NCBI GenBank assembly: GCA_964404205.1
Contig: CAYOJD010000103.1
Coordinates: 1-10,756, forward strand
Length of the DNA: 10,756 bases
Source: CAZWBR01 sp964404205
Lineage (GTDB): Bacteria > Bacteroidota > Bacteroidia > Bacteroidales > Prolixibacteraceae
Reading direction: 5' to 3'
The translations under genes were made by a program, and so were the position numbers. Below the pieces are notes generated by a model. The model did no database searches. It had not been told where the DNA came from and saw nothing but the letters and a program-made list of their open reading frames with translations. Shown piece by piece: positions 1-7,584 of this stretch. The number at the start of each line of letters is the position of its first letter. Position 1 is the first letter of the stretch.

Positions 1-1893
1 GGCATACTGACCGTAATCTTTGTTTTTGGCCATTACGAGCAAACGGGCCGGAACATCGAAATCGACATCCCCGGGGATTCCTTTCTCTTGGTATCCTTTC
101 AGCGTGGTGAAATGGTGATAGAGCACCCCATCGCGCGGCTGATAGTCGCCTACACTACCGTAGGTCAAACGCATGGTTGAATTGGCATCGGGATAAGCAT
201 ACGATTTTCCTTCGTTCATCTCGTTCATTCCGGCTACAAACAGGCGGCGCCCTTTATCCTGCTCGCCTGCTACCTCGCGATAGTCGACGCCAATCTGCGA
301 ATAGGTGTCGAAAATAGCACGTGTCGACTGGAAGATTTTGTCTTTGTCCAATACTTTGGCCGAAGGGGCATTCAGGAATGCTTCTATTTTAGCCTTGTTG
401 CCAAAAATGGTTTTCTTGAACAACTCAACGGCATATGCATTATAATCGCCTTTGAATTTGCGGGTTATCTCTTCAAAGAAGCCGGGCTGATACTTCAATA
501 CTACATTTTGAGCATACATTTCCATCATCTCTCCGGTGATTTTCATGTCGGTTGCTTCGTCGTAATCTTTGAAATATTCATCGATTTGACTTTTCAGTTC
601 TTTAACCTCTTCATCAATTTTCGATTTTTCGCCCCCATTCAGTGCATCGTAAAGACCTGAGAATCCATAGGCAAAAAGGAATATTTCAGGACCCTGAAGC
701 AAAGCTTCGCGCATATATTCATTGGCCACTCTGGTTTCGGTATTCTGAAATGAATTTTCGATAAGCGAGAGTGCTTCACCATATTTGGCTTTCCTTTCGG
801 GTGTTTGATTCGCCCATTCGGCAAACTGTTTTTCGATAGCCTGTTTTTTAGCGATTACATCAAGGGCAGTCAATCCTTTGTTTTGCCCAATCGAATATTT
901 GTAGTAGTTCGAACTGCGGGCAAATTTAGAGGCATACTGGATACGAGCCTTGTCGCTGGTAGCCATATAATCGCGGATGATGTTCAACTTGGCATCGCGG
1001 ACCGCAATACGAATATTGTTGGTGATATCCATCGTATTTTTCACGCCCCACGATGTGAGATAGCGGTTGGTACGGCCCGGATAACCCATCACCATGGCGT
1101 AATCGCCTTTTTCGACACCTTTCAGCGAAACGGGCAAATGATGTTTAGGGTGGTAGGGTACATTCTCTTTCGCATATTCGGCAGGTTTGCCATCGGGCCC
1201 TGCATAGATGCGGAACATCGAGAAGTCGCCGGTATGGCGTGGCCACATCCAGTTGTCGGTTTCGCCGCCAAACTTACCAATCGATTGCGGAGGTGCCCCA
1301 ACCAGACGGATATCTTTAAATGTTTCGGTAACAAAGAGGTAGAAGGTGTTCATCTCGAAGAGCGACCGTACACGGGTTTCGTAATGGGTGTCGCCCCTGG
1401 CCTCTTTCTCAATTTTGGATATGGCATTCATAATGGTTTCCGCACGTTTGGCTTCATCCATGCTGTCGGTCACATCCTGTAAAACCTGCGTGGTCACATC
1501 TTCCATGCGAACCAGAAAAGTAACGGTTTTACCGGGATTCGGCAACTCCTGTTCGCGGGTCATCGCCCAGAAACCATCTTTCAGGTAGTCGTGTTCCACA
1601 GAACTGTGGGCCTGGATTTCACCAAAACCACAATGGTGATTGGTGAGCAGCAAGCCGTCGGCCGAAACCACTTCGGCAGTACATGAGCCGCGGTCGAGTG
1701 CGACAACGGCATCTTTCAAGCTTGAGTTATTGATCGAATAAATCTGCTCGGCCGATAACTTTAAGCCCATCGACTGCATCTTTGCAATGTTCAGTTTCCC
1801 AACCAATGCCGGGAGCCACATACCTTCATCTGCTTTGGCCTGGAAGTTCAGCAGAACCACCAGCGAGAGAAGGGCAATAAAACTTCTTCTCAT
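1..1893 (-). CDS. S46-family dipeptidyl-peptidase (DPP7/DPP11-like), C-terminus outside window
   Basis: An exported serine peptidase that removes dipeptides from the N-termini of oligopeptides, typical of peptide-feeding Bacteroidota. The start ATG is at 1893 and the frame stays open for 631 codons to the window edge; known family members are about 700-720 residues, so only the end is missing. Residues 1-21 are a signal peptide (charged MRR, hydrophobic core, AKA cleavage site) and the mature protein would begin DEGMW, as is usual in the family. The chymotrypsin-like triad is visible in part: TNHHCG with His87, and the segment DNWMWPRHTGD with Asp223. The Asn-Trp pair at 214-215 is the region that grips the substrate N-terminus in S46 structures. 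The catalytic Ser and the following residue that separates DPP7 from DPP11 specificity lie beyond position 1, so the subtype cannot be called. The gene lies 250 nt downstream of trpA on the same strand but probably has its own promoter and is unrelated in function. Confidence 0.93.
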   Translation of the reverse strand, partial: MRRSFIALLSLVVLLNFQAKADEGMWLPALVGKLNIAKMQSMGLKLSAEQIYSINNSSLKDAVVALDRGSCTAEVVSADGLLLTNHHCGFGEIQAHSSVEHDYLKDGFWAMTREQELPNPGKTVTFLVRMEDVTTQVLQDVTDSMDEAKRAETIMNAISKIEKEARGDTHYETRVRSLFEMNTFYLFVTETFKDIRLVGAPPQSIGKFGGETDNWMWPRHTGDFSMFRIYAGPDGKPAEYAKENVPYHPKHHLPVSLKGVEKGDYAMVMGYPGRTNRYLTSWGVKNTMDITNNIRIAVRDAKLNIIRDYMATSDKARIQYASKFARSSNYYKYSIGQNKGLTALDVIAKKQAIEKQFAEWANQTPERKAKYGEALSLIENSFQNTETRVANEYMREALLQGPEIFLFAYGFSGLYDALNGGEKSKIDEEVKELKSQIDEYFKDYDEATDMKITGEMMEMYAQNVVLKYQPGFFEEITRKFKGDYNAYAVELFKKTIFGNKAKIEAFLNAPSAKVLDKDKIFQSTRAIFDTYSQIGVDYREVAGEQDKGRRLFVAGMNEMNEGKSYAYPDANSTMRLTYGSVGDYQPRDGVLYHHFTTLKGYQEKGIPGDVDFDVPARLLVMAKNKDYGQYA

Positions 1894-2012
1894 TAATGTT
1901 GAATTTGTTAATTAATATTATTTCAGGTTGTTGATGATACAAAACGAGCCAATGATTCATGCGAGCCTTCGGTTCCCATCCTGTTTTTTATCATTTTTCA
2001 ATACGAAAGCGT

Positions 2013-2020
2013 CAAATTTA
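2013..2020 (-). promoter_or_regulatory. Candidate Bacteroidota -7 promoter element for the S46 peptidase
   Basis: Read on the minus strand this is TAAATTTG, an exact match to the Bacteroidota -7 consensus TAnnTTTG. Transcription would begin near 2006, giving a 5' leader of about 113 nt before the ATG at 1893. No good TTTG-type -33 element stands at the usual 19-21 nt upstream, so the match is partial. The rest of the 250-nt trpA-S46 gap has no hairpin followed by a T-run that would end the trp transcript, so read-through from trpA is also possible. Confidence 0.35.
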
Positions 2021-2143
2021 CATTTTATTGGCGGTAATTCTTTTGAAATGAATCTGACTAAGGGAATATTTACATTTTTTAACAAATAAAACTACCCCTT
2101 TTTTCATCGCCGGTACAGATATTGGTAACTTGTTGTTATCTCG

Positions 2144-2923
2144 CTATCTGTTTGAAATAACCGGGTTGACAAAGCCCGACACTTTAAGGCCAATTTCGCC
2201 TTCGGCGGAAAGTGCCCTTACAAACGCACTGCCAATGATGGCTCCGTTCGCATATTGGCAGGCCTGCCGAAAGGTATCGTGGTTCGATATGCCAAACCCA
2301 ATCATCAGCGGATTTTGCAGTTGCATGGCCCTAACCCGTTCGAAATAGGCCATCTGCTTTTCGGCAATGGTGCTTTTGGCCCCTGTGGTCGATGCGCTCG
2401 AAACCATGTAGATAAAGCCTTTTCCAATGGCATCGATTTCGCGGATGCGGGCTTCGGTGGTTTGTGGTGTAATCAGAAAGATAAACCGAAGGTCGTGGGC
2501 TTCGAAATATTTCTGGTAATGAAGTTGATACTCTTCTACCGGAAGGTCGGGCAGAATAACGCCATCGATACCGGCCTGGCGGCAAGCCCGGCAAAAATTC
2601 TCTACCCCATACTGTGTCACCGGATTGAGGTAGCCCATCAGCACCAGCGGTATATGGACGGTTTCCCGGATATTTTCCAGTTGACTGAAAAGCTTTTTGA
2701 TGCTCATGCCGTTCTTTAACGCTACGCTGCTGCTCTCCTGAATCACCGGTCCATCGGCCAACGGGTCGGAGAAGGGCATCCCAATCTCGACCATCGCCAC
2801 ACCTGAGTTTTGCAGGGCTTCCAAAACCGGAACGGTCGATTCCAATTCCGGGTAACCGGCAGTAAAATAGATGGATAATAGGTTATTCTTTTTCGTTTGA
2901 AAAAGGGTGTCGATACGATTCAT
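2144..2923 (-). CDS. trpA: Tryptophan synthase alpha subunit TrpA
   Basis: This subunit cleaves indole-3-glycerol phosphate to indole and glyceraldehyde-3-phosphate; the indole passes to TrpB through the tunnel of the alpha2beta2 complex. The 259-residue TIM-barrel protein is close to the usual length of about 260-270. The two catalytic acids are present: Glu46 in VEIGMPFSDP and Asp57 in LADGP (equivalent to Glu49 and Asp60 of the enterobacterial enzyme). YLNP (98-101), LPDLP (124-128), STTG (178-181) and the phosphate-binding GFGIS (209-213) are also intact. It is the last trp gene, 18 nt after the trpB stop, so it should be co-translated with its partner. It contains no Trp residue, as expected for an enzyme made under Trp starvation. 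Confidence 0.97.
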   Translation of the reverse strand: MNRIDTLFQTKKNNLLSIYFTAGYPELESTVPVLEALQNSGVAMVEIGMPFSDPLADGPVIQESSSVALKNGMSIKKLFSQLENIRETVHIPLVLMGYLNPVTQYGVENFCRACRQAGIDGVILPDLPVEEYQLHYQKYFEAHDLRFIFLITPQTTEARIREIDAIGKGFIYMVSSASTTGAKSTIAEKQMAYFERVRAMQLQNPLMIGFGISNHDTFRQACQYANGAIIGSAFVRALSAEGEIGLKVSGFVNPVISNR

Positions 2924-2941
2924 TCTGTTGATATTTAACGA

Positions 2942-4129
2942 TTAAAGGTTTCTGTCGTTTTGCATGTAGCGGATGTAGGTCTCCATATCTTTGTCGCCAC
3001 GGCCCGAGATATTGACCACCACCACATCGTTGGTGGTAAAGGGCAATTTGGGAAGGGCGGCCAGCGCGTGGGCCGATTCCAGCGCAGGGATAATTCCCTC
3101 CAGCGCAGTCAGTTCAAAGGCCGCTTCGAGTGCCTCTTTGTCGGTGGCATCGAGTACCTGCATTCGTCCGATATGGTGCAGATAGGCATGTGCCGGCCCA
3201 ATGCCCGGATAGTCGAGTCCGGCCGAGATAGAGTAGGGTTCAATAATTTGGCCATCAGCATCCTGCATCAGCATGGTGCGTGCCCCCTGAATAATCCCTA
3301 CGCTCCCGCGTGCAATCGATGCAGCCGTCTCGCCCGAATCGACACCCAAGCCGGCGGCCTCGACGGCAACCAGTTTTACACCGGGTTCATCGATATAGTG
3401 ATAAAAAGCGCCCATCGCGTTGCTGCCGCCGCCAATGCAGGCCATCACATAATCGGGCAGTTCGCTGCCGGTAAACTCCTTCAGCTGCCAGCGTATCTCT
3501 TCCGAAATGACCGACTGAAATTGGGCGACCAGATCGGGGAAGGGGTGAGGGCCAACCACCGAACCTATCAGGTAATGGGTCTCGTCGGGGTGACTAATCC
3601 AGTCGCGGAGCGCTTCGTTACCGGCATCTTTGAGTGTGCGGTTGCCACTCATGGCCGGAACCACCGTTGCGCCCAGCATTTTCATTCGCAATACATTGGG
3701 CATCTGTCGTTTCACGTCGGTATCGCCCATGTGTACCACACAATCCATTCCCATCAGTGCACAAACGGTGGCAGTAGCTACCCCGTGCTGCCCGGCACCG
3801 GTTTCTGCAATAATGCGTCTCTTGCCCAATGCTTTGGCGAGCAGAATCTGCCCGATGGTATTATTAATCTTGTGTGAGCCGGTATGGTTCAAATCTTCCC
3901 GTTTCAGGTAAATATGGGTGTTGTATTTCTCCGAAAGGCGTTCGGCAAAATAGAGGGGCGAAGGACGGCCCACATAGTGCTTCAGCAATCGGCGAAACTC
4001 CTGCTGAAACTCCGGCTGGTCGATGATTTGCTGATAGTTCAGTCGCAACTCTTCGATATTGGTGTGGAGCATCTCGGGAATATAGGCTCCGCCGAAAAGT
4101 CCGTAAAATCCTCTTTCGTCAGTTTTCAT
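2942..4129 (-). CDS. trpB: Tryptophan synthase beta subunit TrpB
   Basis: A PLP enzyme that condenses indole with L-serine to give L-tryptophan. It has 395 residues, standard for the TrpB1 class, and its numbering matches the Salmonella enzyme almost exactly: the PLP-binding Lys87 in HTGSHKINN, the catalytic Glu109 in AETGAGQHG, the cofactor phosphate loop GGGSN at 233-237, and SGRGDKD at 375-381 near the pyridine nitrogen. The start ATG (4127-4129) begins MKTDERGFYG, giving the usual short N-terminal lead into the FGG(A/R)Y motif. It lies 47 nt after trpF and 18 nt before trpA. Nothing about it looks disturbed. Confidence 0.98.
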   Translation of the reverse strand: MKTDERGFYGLFGGAYIPEMLHTNIEELRLNYQQIIDQPEFQQEFRRLLKHYVGRPSPLYFAERLSEKYNTHIYLKREDLNHTGSHKINNTIGQILLAKALGKRRIIAETGAGQHGVATATVCALMGMDCVVHMGDTDVKRQMPNVLRMKMLGATVVPAMSGNRTLKDAGNEALRDWISHPDETHYLIGSVVGPHPFPDLVAQFQSVISEEIRWQLKEFTGSELPDYVMACIGGGSNAMGAFYHYIDEPGVKLVAVEAAGLGVDSGETAASIARGSVGIIQGARTMLMQDADGQIIEPYSISAGLDYPGIGPAHAYLHHIGRMQVLDATDKEALEAAFELTALEGIIPALESAHALAALPKLPFTTNDVVVVNISGRGDKDMETYIRYMQNDRNL

Positions 4130-4146
4130 GATTCTATATTTTGAAC

Positions 4147-4169
4147 TGCCGGTAGGTTGCTATCCGGCA
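4147..4169 (-). repeat. Small hairpin between trpF and trpB
   Basis: TGCCGG (4147-4152) and CCGGCA (4164-4169) are exact inverted copies around an 11-nt spacer; the next two bases can also pair if one T is bulged. It lies in the 47-nt trpF-trpB gap and is transcribed with the operon. There is no T-run after it, so it is not a simple terminator. It may be an mRNA processing or stability structure, or a lone unit of the palindromic repeats found between trpC and trpF. Confidence 0.5.
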
Positions 4170-4176
4170 TAATGAT

Positions 4177-4806
4177 TTACAATTGGTCAAAAAAAGCCTC
4201 CAATGCATCAATATCTTTTATGCCCGGGCCGATTTCGAATTGGCTGTTGAGGTCGATGCCAAAGAGCGCCGGGTGGCCGAGTTGCAAGATGGCTTCCGCA
4301 TCATGGGGACCTATACCTCCGCTCAGGAAGAAAGGGGTCGCTCCGGCGTAACGTTGTAAAACAGTCCAGTCAAAATGGGTTCCCGTTCCTCCTTTGTCAC
4401 TTTGGCCTCCGGTATCAAAAAGAAAGTAGCTACAGTAGGGTTCGTAGTTTTGGGTTACGCTGAAATCGAAATGGCTGTCGATGCCAAAGACTTTGATAAC
4501 CGGGATATTGAGCCGTTTCAGTTGTTCGCAGTAGGCCGGAATCTCGTTGCCATGCAGTTGGACCATATCGAGCATGTTGTTGTTGAACTTGTCGAGCAGG
4601 GAATGCAACGGCTCATCCACAAAAACGCCCACCTTCATGATGTAGGCCGGAATGGTGGCCAAAATCTCTTCATCGATAGTGTCGCCCGCATAGCGCTTCG
4701 ACTTTGGATAGAAGATAAAGCCAATATAATCGGGCTGTAGCGCAACGAGGTTGGCTACATTATCGGCATCGGTCATGCCGCAGACTTTTATTTTGAGGTT
4801 GTTCAT
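4177..4806 (-). CDS. trpF: Phosphoribosylanthranilate isomerase TrpF
   Basis: This enzyme performs the Amadori rearrangement of N-(5-phosphoribosyl)-anthranilate to CdRP, the third step of the pathway. I start it at the ATG at 4804-4806 (209 residues); a TTG one codon upstream is possible but less likely. A GGAGG sequence lies about 12 nt before the ATG. The general base Cys9 (KVCGMT) and general acid Asp131 (FDTGGQSDKGGTGTHFDW region) are both present, with GFIFYPKSKRY, QLHGNE and the phosphate-binding loops FLSGGI and GIDLNSQFE. The protein is a stand-alone TIM barrel, not fused to TrpC as in enteric bacteria. It is separated from trpC by 227 nt filled with palindromes, the largest visible gap inside this operon. 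Confidence 0.96.
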   Translation of the reverse strand: MNNLKIKVCGMTDADNVANLVALQPDYIGFIFYPKSKRYAGDTIDEEILATIPAYIMKVGVFVDEPLHSLLDKFNNNMLDMVQLHGNEIPAYCEQLKRLNIPVIKVFGIDSHFDFSVTQNYEPYCSYFLFDTGGQSDKGGTGTHFDWTVLQRYAGATPFFLSGGIGPHDAEAILQLGHPALFGIDLNSQFEIGPGIKDIDALEAFFDQL

Positions 4807-4815
4807 CAATGTTTA

Positions 4816-5015
4816 CCCCCTCCGGGGAATAATTATAGTTATACTGTGTGTCCGTGGGTTTCACCACACGGTTATTTCCGCCCGGCGGATTTACTCCCTT
4901 TGGGAGAAAAATCAGTTGTACATTCTTTAACTGTCCCGAAGGGACTGAATGTTAATAACCGCCGGCAGCGCCGGTGGTACTCGTGTCATCTGGAGCCTCA
5001 GCCCTGAAAGGGTTG
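4816..5015 (-). repeat. Cluster of seven short palindromes in the trpC-trpF gap
   Basis: Plus-strand units are: CCCC-TCC-GGGG (4817-4827); a CCGTG/CACGG hairpin with inner GG/CC (4852-4871); CCGCC-C-GGCGG (4878-4888); CTCCC-TTT-GGGAG (4894-4906); GTCCC-GAA-GGGAC (4933-4945); CCGCCGGC-AGC-GCCGGTGG with one G-T pair (4959-4977); and CAGCCCT-GAA-AGGGTTG with one G-T pair (4999-5015). Most have loops of 1-3 nt and are 5-19 nt apart. There is no open frame of note. The element begins 18 nt after the trpC stop and ends about 10 nt before the trpF start. From memory, similar strings of palindromes recur between genes in Bacteroidota, so I infer a REP- or MITE-like repetitive element. It would be transcribed as a chain of hairpins within the trp mRNA. 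Confidence 0.75.
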
Positions 5016-5033
5016 AATATTTAAGGGAAATAC

Positions 5034-5825
5034 TCATCTTTTTAGTTTTCCGATAAACTCGCGGCATGCCAGCCCGGGATTATCATTCTTCATCAAGCTT
5101 TCGCCCATCAGGAAACCGCTAAAGCCCCCTTCGCGCAGATGGTCAACCGTTGCGGGGTTGCTCAGGCCGCTCTCGGCCACCTTTACTGCATCAGCCGGAA
5201 GCTTTCTCAACAACTTCAGCGACCGCTCGGTATCGACAGAGAAGTCTTTCAGGTTCCGGTTGTTGATACCAATCATATCCACTTCGGCAACAATCTTTTC
5301 CAGTTCAGCCTCATCATGCAGTTCGAGCAGCACCTCCAGCCCAAACTGATGGGCTGTTTGTGTGAAATGCAATATCTCCTCACGCGAGAGAACGGCAGCA
5401 ATCAGCAGAATCACATCGGCCTGTAGTGCAGCAGCTTCGGCAATCTGATAGTCATCTACCACAAAATCTTTCCGTAGCAGCGGGGTCAGCGGATTGGCTC
5501 TCCGCACCAATTGCAGATCTTTGTCGCTTCCGCCAAAATAGAGCGGTTCGGTGAGTACCGACAACCCGCTGGCACCGGCATCGGCATATCCCTTAGTCAC
5601 CTCTTCGGGCGTCACCTTTTCGTTGATAATGCCTTTCGATGGCGACTGTCGTTTAAACTCGGCAATAATACCACTCGCACCATTGTCTGTTAAGGCTTTT
5701 TTCAGCGAGTTGGCCATTCGGCTTGGGTCTATTCCGGCCACCACCGCCCCAATGGGGTTGCTCTTTTTCAGGGCTTCAACGGCGAGGCGGCGATCGGCGA
5801 CTATTTTATCGAGAATCGTTTTCAT
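5034..5825 (-). CDS. trpC: Indole-3-glycerol-phosphate synthase TrpC
   Basis: This TIM-barrel enzyme closes the indole ring: CdRP to indole-3-glycerol phosphate with loss of CO2 and water. It has 263 residues, a usual length for the monofunctional form. The active site is complete: IAEFKRQSPSKG with Glu56 and Lys58, LRKDF with the general-acid Lys119, LLELHD with Glu168, INNRNLK with Asn189, and AESG with Glu218. The start ATG (5823-5825) overlaps the TGA of trpD in an ATGA arrangement, so the two are probably translationally coupled. The protein contains no tryptophan. Downstream, 18 nt after the stop, the palindrome cluster begins. Confidence 0.97.
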   Translation of the reverse strand: MKTILDKIVADRRLAVEALKKSNPIGAVVAGIDPSRMANSLKKALTDNGASGIIAEFKRQSPSKGIINEKVTPEEVTKGYADAGASGLSVLTEPLYFGGSDKDLQLVRRANPLTPLLRKDFVVDDYQIAEAAALQADVILLIAAVLSREEILHFTQTAHQFGLEVLLELHDEAELEKIVAEVDMIGINNRNLKDFSVDTERSLKLLRKLPADAVKVAESGLSNPATVDHLREGGFSGFLMGESLMKNDNPGLACREFIGKLKR

Positions 5826-6814
5826 TGTAAGGCGATTAACCGGTTAAACACTTTCAGCGCCTGGCCTCCGAGCAACGACTGGCGCGCCGTTTCCACGGCA
5901 TCTTCTACCGACAATTCAGGACGAATGGTGCGAATGGCCATGGCCGAATTGGCTACTACCGCGCTGTTTTGCGCGTCGGTCCCTTTGCCGTGCAATACCG
6001 CTGTAAAGATAGCTGCCGTACCCGGAATGTCGCCCGAGCCAGCCAACTCCGCCGCTTGTAGTTGAGGCAATCCAAGCGATGCGGGTGAGAGTATCTGTTC
6101 CGATAAACGGCTTTGCAGTTTAAACGGTCCGGTGAGCGAAATCTCATCGTAGCCGTCGAGCGTGTGAACGATGGTATAATTCACATCGCTGCGCTGGTAG
6201 AGATAGTTGTACATACGGGCCAGCTCCATGCTGAAAACCCCTACGATCTGGTTTTTCGGTCGACTGGGGTTTACCATCGGCCCCAACATATTGAAAAAGG
6301 TCTTTAGCCGAAGGGCGCGGCGTACCGGTGCCACATTCTTCATGGCCGGATTGAAGAGGGGGGCATGCAAAAAGGTGATGCCGCAACTTTCGAGTTCGTG
6401 CTTCAGTTTCTCCTCGTTGTTCGAGAAGCGGTAACCCAGATATTCCATCACATTGGAGGAGCCGCAACCCGACGAGGCGCCATAGTTGCCATGCTTGGCG
6501 ACCAGTGAACCGCTGCCGGCCACTACAAAGGCCGAAAGGGTCGAGATATTGAAGGTATCCTTGCCATCGCCACCGGTACCACACAGGTCGATGGTCTGAT
6601 AAGCAGAAAAATCGACCGGAACGGCACTTTTCAACAGCGCGTTCCGAAAACCGGAAAGCTCTTCGATGGTGATGGTGCGCATATTGAATACCGTGATAAA
6701 GGCAGCTATCTCGGCATCCGAATATTTCCCGCCGGTAATTTCAGACAAAACGGCCTCGGCATCTTTCTCGCCAAGGGTTTTGTATTCAAACAGATGGTTG
6801 AGTATTTCTTTCAT
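5822..6814 (-). CDS. trpD: Anthranilate phosphoribosyltransferase TrpD
   Basis: This enzyme transfers phosphoribose from PRPP to anthranilate. I prefer the ATG at 6812-6814 (MKEILNHLFEY, 330 residues), which follows an A-rich tract (Bacteroidota-style start) and brings the motifs onto the numbering of the well-studied archaeal enzyme: PRPP-binding GTGGD at 79-83, KHGN at 107-110, NMLGPMVNP at 175-183, and metal-binding Asp223-Glu224. An in-frame ATG at 6839-6841 would add nine residues and cannot be excluded. It is a stand-alone TrpD, not fused to TrpG. It contains no Trp residue. It overlaps trpC by 4 bases; the gap back to trpG is 81 nt. Confidence 0.96.
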   Translation of the reverse strand: MKEILNHLFEYKTLGEKDAEAVLSEITGGKYSDAEIAAFITVFNMRTITIEELSGFRNALLKSAVPVDFSAYQTIDLCGTGGDGKDTFNISTLSAFVVAGSGSLVAKHGNYGASSGCGSSNVMEYLGYRFSNNEEKLKHELESCGITFLHAPLFNPAMKNVAPVRRALRLKTFFNMLGPMVNPSRPKNQIVGVFSMELARMYNYLYQRSDVNYTIVHTLDGYDEISLTGPFKLQSRLSEQILSPASLGLPQLQAAELAGSGDIPGTAAIFTAVLHGKGTDAQNSAVVANSAMAIRTIRPELSVEDAVETARQSLLGGQALKVFNRLIALQ

Positions 6815-6827
6815 TTTTTCTTTTTTT

Positions 6828-6840
6828 GTATCAAGTAGCA
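6828..6840 (-). repeat. 13-nt repeat upstream of trpD (copy 1)
   Basis: The plus-strand string gtatcaagtagca occurs here, 14 nt before the preferred trpD start, and again at 8997-9009 in front of trpE. Read in the direction of transcription it is TGCTACTTGATAC. If the upstream ATG of trpD were used, most of it would be coding. The role is unknown. Confidence 0.5.
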
Positions 6841-6895
6841 TAGCTGTTGCTCAAATCATCCCACATCTCTTGAGCTTGCCTCTTGCTACCTATTT

Positions 6896-7462
6896 TTAAT
6901 GCCTCGCCCAGTTCTCCAGCATCTTTTCGCCCAGCGGTGTTAATACCGATTCGGGATGGAACTGTACACCCTGAATATCGAATGCTTTATGCTGCAACGC
7001 CATGATTCGCCCTTCGTTGTCAATGGCGGTAACCTCGATGGCCTCGGGCAATGCCTCGGTGTCCACTATCCACGAATGGTAGCGGCCCACTTCAAGCGTT
7101 TCGGGCAGTCCGTCGAAAAGGTAACTGTTGGCCACCACGGTTACCGGGGTGGCGATGCCGTGCAGCACCTGGTTCATATTCCGGAGTGTACCTCCAAAGG
7201 CTTCGCCGATGGCCTGATGGCCCAGGCAAACCCCCAACATTGGTTTCTTTCCCGCAAGGGCTTTGATGATAGCCGGCATATTGCCCGCCTCTTCGGGAAT
7301 TCCCGGTCCCGGCGAAAAGAGTAGCTTATCATAGGCCGATGCTTCAATGGCATCTACCTGGTCATTTCGCTTCACCGTTACGGTCACCCCTTCGAACTTC
7401 TTTAGGGTATGTACCAGATTGTAGGTAAACGAGTCGTAATTGTCGATAACGAGTATGTTCAT
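6896..7462 (-). CDS. trpG: Anthranilate synthase glutamine amidotransferase subunit TrpG
   Basis: This class I glutamine amidotransferase releases ammonia from glutamine and passes it to TrpE for conversion of chorismate to anthranilate. It has 188 residues, typical for a stand-alone TrpG. The N-terminal DNYDSFTYNL (7-16), the oxyanion loop SPGPGIPEEAG (50-60), the nucleophile Cys79 in GVCLGHQAIGEAFGG, and the His169/Glu171 pair in VQFHPESV are intact. An A-rich stretch precedes the ATG at 7460-7462. It lies about 110 nt plus an unknown gap length after trpE. A PabA role in folate synthesis is possible for such proteins, but the operon position makes the Trp role clear. Confidence 0.96.
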   Translation of the reverse strand: MNILVIDNYDSFTYNLVHTLKKFEGVTVTVKRNDQVDAIEASAYDKLLFSPGPGIPEEAGNMPAIIKALAGKKPMLGVCLGHQAIGEAFGGTLRNMNQVLHGIATPVTVVANSYLFDGLPETLEVGRYHSWIVDTEALPEAIEVTAIDNEGRIMALQHKAFDIQGVQFHPESVLTPLGEKMLENWARH

Positions 7463-7573
7463 TTTTTTAGATAGTTACAGCGTGACAAAGTTCCTTTCAT
7501 TTATCATTCCTAATTCATCTTTCTAATCTTTTCATCTTATTCAGAGATGAACAAGAAGCAACAACAAACCCGG

Positions 7574-7583
7574 NNNNNNNNNN
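7574..7583. other. Assembly gap of exactly 10 N at the 3' end of trpE
   Basis: Ten N bases interrupt the sequence between the last readable trpE codon (7585-7587) and the trpE-trpG intergenic sequence. A round 10-N run is usually a scaffold placeholder, so the real missing length is unknown. The frame that continues past it on the left (cysteine- and phenylalanine-rich, ending near 7537) does not resemble TrpE and should not be taken as its true end. Confidence 0.95.
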
Positions 7584-7584
7584 T

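Noticed and set aside
805..1482. 225-codon open frame on the plus strand
   Set aside because: It lies wholly antisense to the S46 peptidase, whose domains and catalytic residues are clear; no recognisable motif of its own.
1949..1991. Hairpin GAGCC-TTC-GGTTC with a T-run on the plus strand
   Set aside because: Only 5 bp with a G-T pair, the T-run is about 10 nt away, and no plus-strand gene ends here.
2105..2143. Possible trpA terminator just after the stop codon
   Set aside because: Only a 4-bp TAAC/GTTA stem can be drawn and no T-run follows it on the minus strand.
2960..3877. 305-codon open frame on the plus strand
   Set aside because: Antisense to trpB, produced by the codon bias of the real gene; composition (many His, Gly, Arg, scattered Cys) is that of a mirror frame.
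4936..5015. CRISPR array considered for the regularly spaced palindromes after trpC
   Set aside because: The units differ in sequence, spacers are only 5-26 nt and uneven, and there are no cas genes; a palindromic repeat element fits better.
7537..7573. C-terminal tail of TrpE reading RVCCCFLFISE past the N gap
   Set aside because: It depends on the arbitrary 10-N gap length keeping frame and does not resemble a TrpE end.
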